NCBI GenBank assembly: GCA_019347585.1
Contig: JAHWLC010000080.1
Span: 1 to 5,757, forward strand
Reading direction: 5' to 3'
Source: Actinomycetota bacterium
Lineage (GTDB): Bacteria > Actinomycetota > Acidimicrobiia > Spongiisociales > ZC4RG35
DNA length: 5,757 nt
The notes below the pieces were generated by a model. It saw only the letters and a list, made by a program, of their open reading frames with translations, was not told where the DNA came from and searched no databases. Numbering within the stretch: the first letter of the stretch is position 1; every line of letters starts with the position of its first letter. Below, piece after piece: positions 1-5,713 of this stretch. The translations under genes and the position numbers were made by a program.

Positions 1-1
1 C

Positions 2-697
2 GCTCTTCGCTCGCTGCAGGAGGAGCTGGGGCTGGCCGATCCGCCGCTTCGTATCGAGGCCTACGACGTGTCCACCCTGCAGGGCACCAACACGGTGGCG
101 TCGATGGTGGTCCTGGAGGACGGCATGCCGAGGCGCAGCGACTACCGCCGGTTCAAGATCCGCATGGTCGAGGGCCAGGACGACTTCGCATCCATCGAGG
201 AGACGATGCGCCGCCGCTTCACCGCCTATCTCGCGGAGAGGAAGCGCCCGGCATCCGAGCAGGGAAAGTTCAGCTACCCGCCCAGCCTGGTGGTGATCGA
301 CGGGGGGGCGGGGCAGTTGGGGAGGGCGGTCAAGGTCCTCGACGAGCTCGATCTCGACATACCCGCCGTCGGCCTGGCCAAGAAGATGGAGGAGGTCTAC
401 CTGCCGGGACGACCCGAGCCGGTTCGCATCCCCCGCGACGCCGAAGCCCTCTACCTGCTGCAACAGGTGAGGGACGAAGCCCACCGGTTCGCGGTCAACT
501 ATCACCGACAGCTCCGCTCCAAGTCGATGGTCGACTCCATCCTCGACGATGTCCCCGGAATCGGCCCCAAGCGCAAGCGCGACCTGCTCCGCCACTTCGG
601 ATCGCTGAAGCGGCTGCGATCCGCCGACGTCGAACAGCTCGGCGAGATCGTCCCGGGGAGGGTCGCCCACGATCTGTACGCTGCCCTGCACAGCTGA
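2..697 (+). CDS. uvrC: UvrABC system protein C, C-terminal part (gene cut by window start)
   Basis: UvrC makes the two incisions flanking a DNA lesion after UvrA/UvrB damage recognition in cytoplasmic nucleotide excision repair. The frame is open from base 2 to a TGA, giving 231 visible residues; the start lies upstream. The GTG at 68 is internal, because family-like sequence runs on upstream of it (LRIEAYDVS). Counting from base 2, the visible part holds the RNase H-like 5'-incision nuclease domain. Asp22 in YDVS begins it, followed by QGTNTVASMVV, GQDDF, VIDGGAGQL and DEAHRF. These match the positions of the acidic residues and histidine needed for 5' incision in characterised UvrC. A C-terminal helix-hairpin-helix region follows (VPGIGPKRKRDLL), used for DNA binding. 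The usual DxSH/N motif reads DVST here. rapZ starts 11 nt after the stop, as in other Actinomycetota. The N-terminal GIY-YIG domain is outside the window. Confidence 0.97.
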   Translation, partial: ALRSLQEELGLADPPLRIEAYDVSTLQGTNTVASMVVLEDGMPRRSDYRRFKIRMVEGQDDFASIEETMRRRFTAYLAERKRPASEQGKFSYPPSLVVIDGGAGQLGRAVKVLDELDLDIPAVGLAKKMEEVYLPGRPEPVRIPRDAEALYLLQQVRDEAHRFAVNYHRQLRSKSMVDSILDDVPGIGPKRKRDLLRHFGSLKRLRSADVEQLGEIVPGRVAHDLYAALHS

Positions 698-708
698 GCG
701 AGAGCGAC

Positions 709-1581
709 ATGGACCTGGCCACAACCGATGCCCCTCATGTCCTTGTTGTGACCGGGATGTCCGGGGCGGGCCGATCCTCTGCGGCGAAGATCCTGGAGGA
801 CATGGGCTACACGGTCATCGACAACCTGCCTCCGACGCTCCTCGAGCTCGCGGTGCAGGCCCACGACATCCCCGAGGCGCACAAGCACCTCGCCGTGGTC
901 ATCGACTCCCGGGGCGGGCTGCCCATCGACGAGCTGCGCAACGCCCGCACCGAGCTGGAGCGCGAGGGCGTGCAGACCCGGATCGTCTTCCTCGACGCCG
1001 AGGACGACGTGATCGTGGCCCGCTATACCGAGAACCGGCGGCCCCACCCGCTCGGGCTGGACACGATCATCGAGTCGATCGCAGCCGAGAAGGAGGTGCT
1101 CGGCGAGCTGCGGGAGATGTCGGATGTGATCATCGACACCTCGGCGCTGACCGTGGCCGGGCTGCAGGAGAGGCTCATGTCCCAGTTCAGCGAGGACGAG
1201 GAGAGCCGTCCGATGAGGGTCTCGGTGCGCTCGTTCGGGTTCAAGCACGGCCCACCCCGCGATGTCGACATCATCCTCGACGCCCGGTTCCTCCCCAACC
1301 CCCACTGGGTCCCCGAGCTGCGGCCGCTCCGAGGGACCGAGGAGTCGGTGCGGGACTACGTGATGAAAGCCGAGGGAGCCGGGGAGTTCCTGGACAAGGT
1401 GGAGGAGATGCTGGAGTTCCTCATTCCCCGGTACCAGGCGGAGGGAAAGTCCTACCTGTCCATCGGGATCGGCTGCACAGGCGGCCACCATCGGTCGGTC
1501 GCCATCGCAGAGGAACTGGCCAAGAGGATCGGCGACATGGGAGTTCGGGTGGTGGCCAGACACCGCGACATCGAGCGTTGA
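709..1581 (+). CDS. rapZ: RapZ-family P-loop nucleotide-binding protein
   Basis: A 290-residue protein, the normal length of the RapZ (YvcJ) family. The N-terminal P-loop is GMSGAGRS (residues 16-23), with Arg22 where a classical Walker A motif has Lys; this variant is common in actinobacterial members. LEDMGY and DNLPP follow, both family hallmarks, then VVIDSRGG near residue 65 and ENRRPHPLG. The C-terminal domain has FGFKHGPP (176-183), DARFLPNPHW (191-200) and GCTGGHHRS (255-263). In Escherichia coli RapZ binds the GlmZ small RNA and adjusts glucosamine-6-phosphate synthase, and the C-terminal domain senses glucosamine-6-phosphate. No GlmZ system is known in Actinomycetota, so the partner here is unknown. 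The ATG at 709 lies 11 nt after uvrC and leaves nine residues before the conserved core. The 3' end overlaps yvcK by 4 nt, suggesting coupled expression. Confidence 0.95.
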   Translation: MDLATTDAPHVLVVTGMSGAGRSSAAKILEDMGYTVIDNLPPTLLELAVQAHDIPEAHKHLAVVIDSRGGLPIDELRNARTELEREGVQTRIVFLDAEDDVIVARYTENRRPHPLGLDTIIESIAAEKEVLGELREMSDVIIDTSALTVAGLQERLMSQFSEDEESRPMRVSVRSFGFKHGPPRDVDIILDARFLPNPHWVPELRPLRGTEESVRDYVMKAEGAGEFLDKVEEMLEFLIPRYQAEGKSYLSIGIGCTGGHHRSVAIAEELAKRIGDMGVRVVARHRDIER

Positions 1582-2561
1582 AGCCACAAGCCGAGACCGC
1601 GCTGGAGGCCCTGCTCCTCGACCCGGAAGGGCCGGCGGTGGTGGCGGTGGGAGGGGGCCATGGTCAGGCCGCCGCTCTCGAGGCCATCCAGACCTATGCC
1701 GGCAAGGTCTCCGCGCTGGTCTCGGTGGCCGACGACGGCGGTTCCTCCGGACGGCTCACCCCACTGGGCATACCCCCGCCCGGCGATGTCCGGCGCTGCC
1801 TGCTCGCACTTACCCCGGAGCCATCCCTGTGGTCGGAGCTCTTCGCCCATCGCTTCGAAGGCGCCGACGTCAGCGAGCACTCGCTGGGAAACCTGATCCT
1901 GGCTGCCCTCACCGATCTATACGGCGACTTTTCCTCGGCGGTGGAGACGGCAGGCCGCATGCTGGGAGCCGTAGGCGACGTCATCCCGGTCGCCGATCAG
2001 CCGATCACCCTGCGAGCGGTGGTCGATGGCCGAACCGTGAGAGGCCAGGTGGCAATCGCTCGATCCAGGGGCCACATCACCGACCTCACCATCGCGCCCT
2101 CCGACACCGCCGCCACGAGGCGGGCCCTCGAGGCGGTGGCGGGAGCCGACCAGATCGTGCTCGGCCCGGGCAGCCTCTACACCTCGGTGATATCGGCGCT
2201 GAAGGTCCAGATGCTGGCGACGGCGGTGATGGCCTCCAAAGCACACAGGGTCTTCGTGATGAACCTGGTCACCCAGGACGGGGAGACGATGGGGATGCGC
2301 GGCGAGGATCACCTCGACGCGCTGGCCACCCATCTCGGCATCCATGGGCCGGGGACCGTCGTGGCTCACCGGGGCAGCCTGGCCGTTCCCCAGGGCCTCA
2401 AACCGGTGACGACCGATTTCGCCGCCGCCGCGGAGCGGGGATGGGATGTGGTCGACGACGACGTGGCGGACGAGAGCGCAGAGTGGCCCCGCCACGACCC
2501 GTTGAAGCTGGGCCGGGTCCTCGAGTCCCTGATCGGCCGCAACAGCAGGGGAGGAGGATGA
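1578..2561 (+). CDS. yvcK: YvcK/CuvA-family UDP-sugar-binding protein (gluconeogenesis factor)
   Basis: A 327-residue protein of the CofD-like/YvcK family. Members bind UDP-N-acetylglucosamine and are needed for normal cell shape and for growth on gluconeogenic carbon in Bacillus; the mycobacterial homologue is CuvA. Visible motifs are the glycine loop GGGHG (25-29, the form common in Actinomycetota), ADDGGSSGR (51-59), PPGDVRRC (67-74), HSLGN (101-105), GPGSLYTSV (196-204) and NLVTQDGET (229-237). The chosen start is the TTG at 1578, overlapping the rapZ stop as TTGA. The first conserved strand begins near residue 20, and the next in-frame GTG codons fall inside it. No Shine-Dalgarno sequence precedes the TTG, so translation probably relies on re-initiation after rapZ. 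The 3' end overlaps pgk as ATGA. whiA, which normally follows yvcK in Actinomycetota and Firmicutes, is not present. Confidence 0.95.
   Translation: MKPQAETALEALLLDPEGPAVVAVGGGHGQAAALEAIQTYAGKVSALVSVADDGGSSGRLTPLGIPPPGDVRRCLLALTPEPSLWSELFAHRFEGADVSEHSLGNLILAALTDLYGDFSSAVETAGRMLGAVGDVIPVADQPITLRAVVDGRTVRGQVAIARSRGHITDLTIAPSDTAATRRALEAVAGADQIVLGPGSLYTSVISALKVQMLATAVMASKAHRVFVMNLVTQDGETMGMRGEDHLDALATHLGIHGPGTVVAHRGSLAVPQGLKPVTTDFAAAAERGWDVVDDDVADESAEWPRHDPLKLGRVLESLIGRNSRGGG
2547..2557 (+). promoter_or_regulatory. Strong Shine-Dalgarno sequence for pgk
   Basis: A purine run, AGGGGAGGAGG, ends directly before the ATG at 2558. It contains a GGGGAGG core with good complementarity to the 16S rRNA 3' end. 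It lies inside the last codons of yvcK and fixes the pgk start, although the pgk frame stays open upstream to 1829 and beyond. It is the clearest ribosome binding site in the window and suggests pgk is translated more strongly than its coupled neighbours. Confidence 0.75.
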
Positions 2562-3697
2562 CTCGTTACCAGACGATCGACGACCTCGAAGTGGCGGACC
2601 ACACGGTCCTCGTGCGTTCCGACCTGAACGTGCCCATCGAGGACGGCGAAATCGGTGACGACTTCCGGATCGTCTCCGCCATACCCACCTACGAACTGCT
2701 CCTCGACAGGGGAGCGCGGGTCCGCGTCTGCTCCCACCTGGGGAGACCCCACGGACCGGACCCTTCACTTTCGCTGCAGCCGGTGGCGCACCGAATCGCC
2801 GAGATCACCGGCTGGGATGTCGGATTCGACACCGACGAGGAGCGGATCACGGTCATGGAGAACACCCGCTTCCTCGAGGGCGAGACCTCCAACGATCCGC
2901 AGACCGCTCGCAGACTGGCGCGGGGCTGCGACCTCTTCGTGCAGGACGCCTTCGGCTCGGTGCACCGGGCTCATGCCTCCACGGTCGGGGTTGCCGAGAT
3001 CCTCCGCTCCGCCGCCGGGCCGTTGCTGCACGACGAGGTCGAGGCGCTCGGTTACTTCCTCGGTGACGTGGAGCGGCCCTTCGTCGTGGTGCTCGGAGGC
3101 GCCAAGGTGTCCGACAAGCTGGGGGTCATCGCCAATCTCCTTCCCAGGGTGGACCGCATGCTGATCGGCGGAGGGATGTGCTTCACCTTCATCGCAGCCC
3201 GTGGCGGGACGGTGGGGGACTCACTGGTCGAGGAGGACATGATCGAGGCGGTGACCGTCCTCCTCGAAGGGCCGGACCGGGAGAGGCTCGTCCTACCCGC
3301 CGACATCGTCGCCGGCGACCGTTTCGAGGAAGGCGCAGATGGTCGCGTGGTTCCCGCGGGCTCCATCCCGGACGGATGGCTCGGCCTCGATATCGGTCCC
3401 GCCGCGGCCTGGGAGTTCGCCGGAGAGATCGCTGCATCTTCCAGCCTGTTTTGGAACGGGCCCATGGGGGTATTCGAGTGGGAGCGGTTCCGGGGAGGGA
3501 CAGAGGCTGTGGCCCGGGCGATGGGGGAGGTCGACGGTTTCTCCGCGGTAGGGGGCGGTGACTCCGTCGCCGCCGTCAGGGCTCTCGAGCTCGAGGACAC
3601 CATCTCGCATGTGTCCACCGGCGGAGGCGCCGGCCTCGAGCTCCTCGAGGGCCGGGCCCTGCCCGGTATCGCCGTTCTGGAAAGATGGGTGAGATGA
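2558..3697 (+). CDS. pgk: Phosphoglycerate kinase
   Basis: A cytoplasmic glycolytic enzyme that transfers phosphate between 1,3-bisphosphoglycerate and ADP. The protein is 379 residues, slightly short against the usual 390-400. Substrate-site motifs in the N-terminal domain are RSDLNVP (20-26), the Arg of DDFRI (37), SHLGRP (59-64), ENTRF (101-105) and QDAFGSVHRAHAST (129-142). The C-terminal nucleotide domain has LGGAKVSDK (179-187), GGGMCFTF, LGLDIGP, WNGPMGVFE, VGGGDSVAAV and STGGGAGLELLEG. All the expected catalytic arginines, histidine and lysines are visible. The start at 2558 is set by the purine-rich ribosome binding site and by homology: sequence upstream in the same frame (from 1829) is shadow of yvcK. 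The ATG overlaps the yvcK stop as ATGA and the stop overlaps tpiA as ATGA. gap, usually directly upstream of pgk in Actinomycetota, is missing here. Confidence 0.97.
   Translation: MTRYQTIDDLEVADHTVLVRSDLNVPIEDGEIGDDFRIVSAIPTYELLLDRGARVRVCSHLGRPHGPDPSLSLQPVAHRIAEITGWDVGFDTDEERITVMENTRFLEGETSNDPQTARRLARGCDLFVQDAFGSVHRAHASTVGVAEILRSAAGPLLHDEVEALGYFLGDVERPFVVVLGGAKVSDKLGVIANLLPRVDRMLIGGGMCFTFIAARGGTVGDSLVEEDMIEAVTVLLEGPDRERLVLPADIVAGDRFEEGADGRVVPAGSIPDGWLGLDIGPAAAWEFAGEIAASSSLFWNGPMGVFEWERFRGGTEAVARAMGEVDGFSAVGGGDSVAAVRALELEDTISHVSTGGGAGLELLEGRALPGIAVLERWVR
3679..3684 (+). promoter_or_regulatory. Shine-Dalgarno-like site that selects the tpiA start
   Basis: GGAAAG lies 9 nt before the ATG at 3694 but directly abuts the alternative in-frame ATG at 3685, which leaves no spacer. 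The spacing therefore favours 3694, which also gives the ATGA overlap seen at the preceding junction. Confidence 0.45.
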
Positions 3698-4467
3698 CAG
3701 AACGGAAGCCGCTCATCGTCGGCAACTGGAAGATGAACGCCAATCATCTCGAGGCGATCCAGATGGTCCAGAAGCTCTCCTACCGGCTCGAGCCCGAGGA
3801 CTACGACCGGGTCGAGGTGGTGGTGGCCCCACCCTTCACCGCTTTGCGGTCGGCCCAGGTGGTGATCGAGCAGGATCACATGCGCATCGGCCTGGGAGCC
3901 CAAGACGCCCACTGGAAGGAGAGCGGCGCCTTCACCGGGGAGGTGTCCGCCCCGATGCTGGCCAAGCTGGCGGTGCAGCACGTGATCGTGGGCCACTCGG
4001 AGCGACGGCAGCACTTCGGGGAGACCGACGAGATGGTGAACGCCAAGGCGAGAGCCGTTCTCGATGCCGGAATGAGCCCGATCATCTGCGTTGGGGAGAC
4101 CGCCCAACAGAAGGATGCAGGCGAGGCCGACGACGTGGTCATCCAACAGGTCAAGGCGGCACTGGCCCGTATCGAGGGCCGGGCCCTGGCGTCGTCGGCG
4201 ATCGCGTACGAGCCGGTGTGGGCGATCGGGACCGGCCGCAACGCGATGCCCGACGACGCCGGCGAGATGGCCGAGAGAATCCGGGCGCAGGTGACCGACA
4301 TGACCGACAGCAGCGTCGCCGAGGGGATCCGCATCCTCTACGGCGGCTCGGTGAGCGCCGGGAACATCAAGGACTTCATGGCGAAGCGGCACATCGACGG
4401 CGCTCTTGTGGGTGGGGCGTCTTTGGAGCCCGACAAATTCGCCGCGATCGTCAGGTACCGGATTTGA
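3694..4467 (+). CDS. tpiA: Triosephosphate isomerase
   Basis: Interconverts dihydroxyacetone phosphate and glyceraldehyde-3-phosphate in the cytoplasm. From the ATG at 3694 the protein is 257 residues, typical for this TIM-barrel family. Catalytic and signature residues are all present: Asn11 and Lys13 in GNWKMN, His101 in IVGHSERR, Glu173 in YEPVWAIGTG with the flexible phosphate-gripping loop, and the phosphate-binding YGGSV near the C terminus. CVGET (132-136) is also conserved. An upstream in-frame ATG at 3685 would add only MGE. I prefer 3694 because it overlaps the pgk stop as ATGA and has a better-spaced GGAAAG. The stop overlaps the gpmA start as TTGA. pgk-tpiA adjacency is the usual arrangement in Actinomycetota. 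Confidence 0.97.
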   Translation: MTERKPLIVGNWKMNANHLEAIQMVQKLSYRLEPEDYDRVEVVVAPPFTALRSAQVVIEQDHMRIGLGAQDAHWKESGAFTGEVSAPMLAKLAVQHVIVGHSERRQHFGETDEMVNAKARAVLDAGMSPIICVGETAQQKDAGEADDVVIQQVKAALARIEGRALASSAIAYEPVWAIGTGRNAMPDDAGEMAERIRAQVTDMTDSSVAEGIRILYGGSVSAGNIKDFMAKRHIDGALVGGASLEPDKFAAIVRYRI

Positions 4468-5207
4468 GCCACACCCTGATCCTGCTCCGCCATGGCCAGT
4501 CGGAGTGGAACCTGGAGAACCTCTTCACCGGCTGGACCGACGTCGGGCTCACCACCGAGGGCGAGGAGGAGGCGCGGCACGCCGCCAGACTCATGGTGGA
4601 TGCGGGCCTGGAGCCCGACGTGGTCTACACCTCTGTTGTTAGCGGGGCCACCGAGACCGCCGACGCCACGCTGCAGGCGGCGGGGTGGGAGGACCTGCCG
4701 GTGAAACGGAGCTGGCGGCTCAACGAGCGCCACTACGGCGACCTGCAGGGCCTCGACAAGGTGAAGACCACCGAGAAGTACGGACACGAGCAGGTCCTGG
4801 AGTGGCGACGCTCCTACTCGGTGCGCCCGCCTGCACTCGATCCCGACGACCAGCGTCACCCCGGCCACCACGCCCTCTACGACGATGTCCCCCGCGACGA
4901 AGTGCCGGCCACGGAGGCGCTCGCCGACGTCGTCGACCGGCTCCTTCCCTACTGGTACTCGGACATCGCCCCCGACCTCGAGAAAGGCCTCACCCCATTG
5001 GTCGTGGCGCACGGCAACTCGATCCGCGCCCTGCTCAAGCATCTCGACGACATCGGCGAGGAGGAGATCGTCGCTCTCAACATCCCGACGGGCATCCCGC
5101 TCGTCTACGAGCTCGACGACGATCTCGAACCGATCTCCCGCCGCTACCTCGGTGATCAGGAAGCCGCGGAAGCCGCGGCCGAGGCGGTGGCCCGCCAGGC
5201 CGGCTAG
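4464..5207 (+). CDS. gpmA: 2,3-bisphosphoglycerate-dependent phosphoglycerate mutase with an unusual active-site substitution
   Basis: Interconverts 3- and 2-phosphoglycerate through a phosphohistidine intermediate (histidine phosphatase superfamily). The 247-residue length is normal. Motifs are RHGQSEWN with catalytic His10 (9-16), FTGW (21-24), LNERHYG with Glu88 (86-92), WRR (114-116), PGH (133-135) and AHGNS with His183 (182-186). The protein aligns without gaps to E. coli GpmA across the His10 to residue 61 interval. In E. coli the TSVLKRA segment carries the conserved active-site Arg; here it reads TSVVSGA, so Gly61 replaces that Arg. The start is the TTG at 4464, overlapping the tpiA stop as TTGA. 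RHG follows only eight residues later, and upstream frame is tpiA shadow. There is no clear Shine-Dalgarno, so expression probably depends on coupling to tpiA. The C terminus is Ala/Glu-rich, as in other members. Activity is uncertain if the substitution is real. Confidence 0.94.
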   Translation: MSHTLILLRHGQSEWNLENLFTGWTDVGLTTEGEEEARHAARLMVDAGLEPDVVYTSVVSGATETADATLQAAGWEDLPVKRSWRLNERHYGDLQGLDKVKTTEKYGHEQVLEWRRSYSVRPPALDPDDQRHPGHHALYDDVPRDEVPATEALADVVDRLLPYWYSDIAPDLEKGLTPLVVAHGNSIRALLKHLDDIGEEEIVALNIPTGIPLVYELDDDLEPISRRYLGDQEAAEAAAEAVARQAG

Positions 5208-5245
5208 GGCTTGAAGGCCACGGCAGCTAGCCTTGGTAGTCCACC

Positions 5246-5485
5246 ATGAGCGTCCTCGCCGCCATCCTCATCGTTCTCCACGTCCTCTTGTCCCTCGCGC
5301 TCGTCGCGCTGGTGTTGCTCCATTCGGGGCGTGGGGGCGGGCTCTCCGATGTCTTCGGGGGTGGGATGTCGACTTCCAACCTGGGGGGTTCGACGGTCGT
5401 GGAGCGCAATCTCGACCGGCTCACGGTGATCGTCGGCATCCTGTTCGGGATCAGCACGCTGATTCTCACCTTCGTCTTGAGCTGA
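5246..5485 (+). CDS. secG: Protein translocase subunit SecG
   Basis: A 79-residue membrane protein. SecG is the non-essential third subunit of the SecYEG channel and aids SecA-driven export. The visible layout is the family's: a hydrophobic segment at about residues 4-25 (starting at the ATG), a glycine-rich loop with HSGRGGGLSDVFGGG (26-40), the conserved ERNLDRLT (53-60), and a second hydrophobic segment at about 59-78. The stop follows immediately, with no long C-terminal extension. It starts 38 nt after gpmA with no convincing Shine-Dalgarno; the spacer shows only weak promoter-like hexamers. secG downstream of the pgk-tpiA pair is the standard actinobacterial order, which supports the call. 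gpmA is interposed here. Confidence 0.95.
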   Translation: MSVLAAILIVLHVLLSLALVALVLLHSGRGGGLSDVFGGGMSTSNLGGSTVVERNLDRLTVIVGILFGISTLILTFVLS

Positions 5486-5494
5486 TACCGCCGG

Positions 5495-5500
5495 TAGAAT
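5495..5500 (+). promoter_or_regulatory. Putative -10 element of the tRNA-Leu promoter
   Basis: TAGAAT, in the context GGTAGAAT, matches five of six bases of the bacterial -10 consensus and lies 12 nt before the tRNA 5' end, so a transcript would start only a few bases upstream of it. No good -35 sits at 16-18 nt spacing; the nearest TTGA (5477) is too close. The hexamer shares its first two bases with an 11-nt palindrome, TACCG-C-CGGTA (5486-5496), of unknown meaning. Position and match make it plausible, but it is not demonstrated. Confidence 0.45.
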
Positions 5501-5512
5501 CAGGCTTCCCCT

Positions 5513-5599
5513 GTCGGAGTGGCGGAATTGGAAGACGCGCCAGGCTAAGGACCTGGTGGGGTTCATAGCCCCGTGGAGGTTCGAGTCCTCTCTCCGACA
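5513..5599 (+). tRNA. tRNA-Leu, anticodon AAG
   Basis: A complete class II tRNA fold can be drawn. The acceptor GTCGGAG (5513-5519) pairs fully with CTCCGAC (5592-5598), with discriminator A at 5599. The D stem is GCG/CGC (5522-5524, 5536-5538) with GG in the loop. The anticodon stem CCAGG/CCTGG (5540-5544, 5552-5556) closes a seven-base loop CTAAGGA, so U33 is 5546 and the anticodon is AAG at 5547-5549. A long variable arm has a four-pair GGGG/CCCC stem (5558-5561, 5569-5572). The T arm GGAGG-TTCGAGT-CCTCT includes one G-U pair. The long variable arm, the AATTGG D-loop style and A73 indicate leucine. The 3' CCA is not encoded (the sequence continues CCCC). A34 is uncommon for bacterial leucine tRNAs, where GAG is expected for the CUU/CUC codons; deamination to inosine would be needed to read CUC well. 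Confidence 0.93.
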
Positions 5600-5600
5600 C
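5534..5600 (+). repeat. Direct repeat unit 1 (3' two-thirds of tRNA-Leu)
   Basis: This 67-bp stretch recurs 114 bp downstream at 5648-5714 with 65 identical positions. The two differences are T/C changes at 5546 (5660) and 5574 (5688). It spans the 3' side of the D arm to just past the discriminator. Similarity drops sharply on the 5' side and ends just after the discriminator on the 3' side. Confidence 0.9.
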
Positions 5601-5613
5601 CCCAGCACCCCGA

Positions 5614-5633
5614 GCCACTCCGACCGCAGTGGC
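5614..5633 (+). repeat. Inverted repeat between the two tRNA copies
   Basis: GCCACT (5614-5619) and AGTGGC (5628-5633) form a perfect six-pair stem with an eight-base loop. There is no following T run, so it does not look like an ordinary intrinsic terminator. It includes the D-stem 5' side of the second tRNA copy, so forming it would compete with that fold. It could help 3'-end formation of the first tRNA, or be chance in GC-rich DNA. Confidence 0.4.
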
Positions 5634-5713
5634 GACAGTATTGGATGGACGCGCCAGGCCAAGGACCTGGTGGGGTTCATAGCCCCGCGGAGGTTCGAGT
5701 CCTCTCTCCGACA
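5623..5713 (+). pseudogene. Degenerate tRNA-Leu (AAG) copy
   Basis: From 5648 on this is nearly identical to the upstream tRNA-Leu. It keeps the anticodon stem, variable arm GGGG/CCCC, T arm and acceptor 3' strand CTCCGAC (5706-5712). The 5' part is degraded: the acceptor 5' strand reads ACCGCAG and pairs at only four of seven positions, and the D loop is enlarged to 15 nt (11 in the intact copy) between GCG and CGC. The anticodon loop is CCAAGGA, so the near-invariant U33 is C. Broken acceptor plus loss of U33 argue strongly against a working elongator tRNA. It could be a decayed tandem duplicate or a tRNA fragment left by a mobile element that integrated at the tRNA 3' end. No integrase gene is in view. 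Confidence 0.75.

Noticed and set aside
502..1587. Long antisense reading frame opposite uvrC/rapZ (361 codons)
   Set aside because: Its product resembles no family I recognise and overlaps genes with clear motifs. Long antisense frames are expected in GC-rich DNA.
1829..2557. N-terminal extension of pgk in the same frame
   Set aside because: The extension is Arg/Gly/Pro-rich shadow of yvcK. Phosphoglycerate kinase homology begins just after the ATG at 2558, which has a strong ribosome binding site.
1917..2768. Antisense reading frame opposite yvcK and the pgk start
   Set aside because: Arg/Gly-rich shadow sequence with no recognisable domain. It overlaps the well-supported yvcK and pgk.
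3052..4392. Long antisense reading frame opposite pgk/tpiA (446 codons)
   Set aside because: It is a mirror of two well-supported enzymes, low in complexity (Pro/Ser/Arg-rich), with no motif or ribosome binding site.
4218..4463. N-terminal extension of gpmA in the same frame
   Set aside because: It lies wholly within tpiA, is charged low-complexity shadow, and mutase homology begins right after the TTG at 4464.
5211..5240. Possible secG promoter (TTGAAG at 5211 with GGTAGT at 5235)
   Set aside because: The spacing of 18 is acceptable but the -10 is a poor match, and secG is close enough to gpmA to be read from the same transcript. Too weak to list.
5486..5496. Palindrome TACCG-C-CGGTA as a secG terminator or operator
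   Set aside because: The stem is only five pairs with a one-base centre, which is sterically impossible as an RNA hairpin without opening. No T run follows and no known operator matches.
5233..5568. Plus-strand frame overlapping secG and the tRNA
   Set aside because: It is out of frame with the clear SecG protein and runs into the tRNA. It is Arg/Gly/His-rich with no domain.
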